Below, in pieces: positions 63,298 through 64,000 of a stretch of DNA of 64,000 nucleotides. The notes under the pieces were generated by a model. It had not been told where the DNA came from. It worked only from the letters and a program-made list of their open reading frames with translations, and searched no databases. Source of the DNA: Arcobacter sp. (GTDB lineage Bacteria; Campylobacterota; Campylobacteria; Campylobacterales; Sulfurimonadaceae). A program made the translations under genes and the position numbers. Every line of letters begins with the position of its first letter. Position 1 is the stretch's first letter. The stretch spans positions 248,001 through 312,000 of the forward strand of contig JAGXFN010000006.1 in the NCBI GenBank assembly GCA_024637195.1, read 5' to 3'.

Positions 63298-64000
63298 GTA
63301 TCATTTCTTTAAATAAATATAGGGTTGCGATCAAAATGGCCGAGGCAAGTAAAAGCCAGAGCGCTTTTTTGTCGGTGATTATAGCTAAAAAGCGCTCTGT
63401 GCCATAGGCTTTGACGGTATAGATAAAAAGTATCAGTCCGCTAAGCGAGCTTGCCAGTGCTAAACCCGCGGCACCCAAAGAAGAGATAAATGCCACAGAA
63501 AGGATGATATTACTGCCCAGAGCATAGCTGGCAATCTTGGCCGCCTCACCTTGACGGTGTTCGGCATAGAGTTTCAAAGAGAGAAGTTTACTCAGACCAT
63601 AAGGTAAAAGCCCCAGCATATACATCTGCAAGATCAACGCCGTGTTCTGCGTGTCGGCTGTTTCAAATGCGCCCCGTTCAAAAAGCAGCCATACGATCTC
63701 CTCAGAGAGCATAAACCCGCCGATAAGGCTCAGACTCAGCAAGACGGCTAAAAACCAAAATGCCTTATAAAAGGCCTCTTCCGCCTCTTTGTACTTTTGG
63801 TGACGGATATATCTGGAGATTCGCGGAAAAAGCGCGACTGACACTGCGATGGCAAACAAGGCCAAAGGAAGCTGGAAAACACGATTGGCATAATAAAGGT
63901 AGGAGATAGAACCGCTGACCAAAAAACTGGCCAGCCAGGTGTCTATAAAGGCGGAGAACTGAGCAGTGGAGTTGCCCCAGATGGCTAAAAAAAAGCTTTT
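63284..64000 (-). CDS. murJ: Lipid II flippase MurJ (5' end outside window)
   Basis: The frame is open from 64000 to a TGA at 63284, giving the C-terminal 238 residues. Translation of the edge reads FLAIWGNSTAQFSAFIDTWL, then LYYANRVFQLPLALFAIA, a MurJ/MviN hallmark, and several membrane helices. MurJ moves lipid II across the inner membrane. The N-terminus lies beyond the window. Confidence 0.95.
   Translation of the reverse strand, partial: KSFFLAIWGNSTAQFSAFIDTWLASFLVSGSISYLYYANRVFQLPLALFAIAVSVALFPRISRYIRHQKYKEAEEAFYKAFWFLAVLLSLSLIGGFMLSEEIVWLLFERGAFETADTQNTALILQMYMLGLLPYGLSKLLSLKLYAEHRQGEAAKIASYALGSNIILSVAFISSLGAAGLALASSLSGLILFIYTVKAYGTERFLAIITDKKALWLLLASAILIATLYLFKEMIHDYI

Noticed and set aside
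1-64000. CRISPR arrays, insertion sequences, prophage or rRNA genes.
   Set aside because: No regularly spaced repeats, transposase, integrase or rRNA sequence could be recognised.

Overview
The window comes from a flagellated, Gram-negative member of the Campylobacterota (formerly Epsilonproteobacteria), most like the Sulfurimonas/Sulfuricurvum/Sulfurovum side of the phylum. This rests on recognisable proteins and on gene orders I recall from Campylobacter jejuni: fliP, glmU, coaBC, an unnamed gene, uppS, prepilin peptidase, LptF/G permease and truA; ilvB-ilvH-lpxD; and cysS, pyrD, M16 protease, dapA and SDR reductase. Genus and species cannot be settled from sequence alone. There are no insertion sequences, phage genes, CRISPR arrays or rRNA genes. 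One tRNA, Leu(CAA), is present.

Layout. (1) 1-9996, minus strand: a dense signal-transduction operon of eight genes. In transcription order these are a LuxR-type response regulator, a REC-PAS-PAS-HD-GYP phosphodiesterase, a REC-histidine kinase, a stand-alone REC protein, an orphan SsuA/ThiY-like substrate-binding lipoprotein, a membrane histidine kinase, a REC protein with an unrecognised C-terminal region, and a sensor (periplasmic solute-binding domain, one membrane segment, at least four PAS domains) that runs off the window. No ABC permease or ATPase accompanies the binding protein. (2) 10-14 kb: htpG and the divergent eptA, with a perfect dyad between them. (3) 13.8-21.6 kb: an envelope and cofactor block (truA, lptF/G-like, prepilin peptidase, uppS, a FliK-like unknown, coaBC, a BaiN-type flavoprotein, glmU). 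(4) 21.9-31.9 kb, plus strand: PomAB-like stator genes, fliP, trmA, a coiled-coil protein, a CoA-binding protein, ilvA, ppx/gppA, ilvB, ilvH, lpxD and a small unknown. (5) 32-40 kb, minus strand: aspartate aminotransferase, cysE, speA, hisS, tmk, coaD, ubiX, flgA. (6) 40.3-55.3 kb: a repeat-containing lipoprotein, tRNA-Leu, HU, a very large flgL behind a sigma-54 promoter, ftsK with an apparent ATT start, two small unknowns, acnB, a VF530-family protein and two tandem REC/GGDEF/EAL paralogues. (7) 55.3-64 kb, minus strand: yggS, rseP, pgsA, a FabL-like reductase, dapA, an M16 peptidase, pyrD, cysS and the 3' part of murJ.

How the genes work together. Most of the window is core metabolism in tightly coupled operons with ATGA or TAATG junctions. 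The accessory themes are environmental sensing with c-di-GMP breakdown (one HD-GYP and two EAL proteins, with no intact GGDEF site seen) and motility (stator, export gate, P-ring chaperone, hook-filament junction). The most promising unusual locus is the 10 kb signalling operon, read here as a possible binding-protein-fed phosphorelay. That is an inference; no experiment or database search was available.
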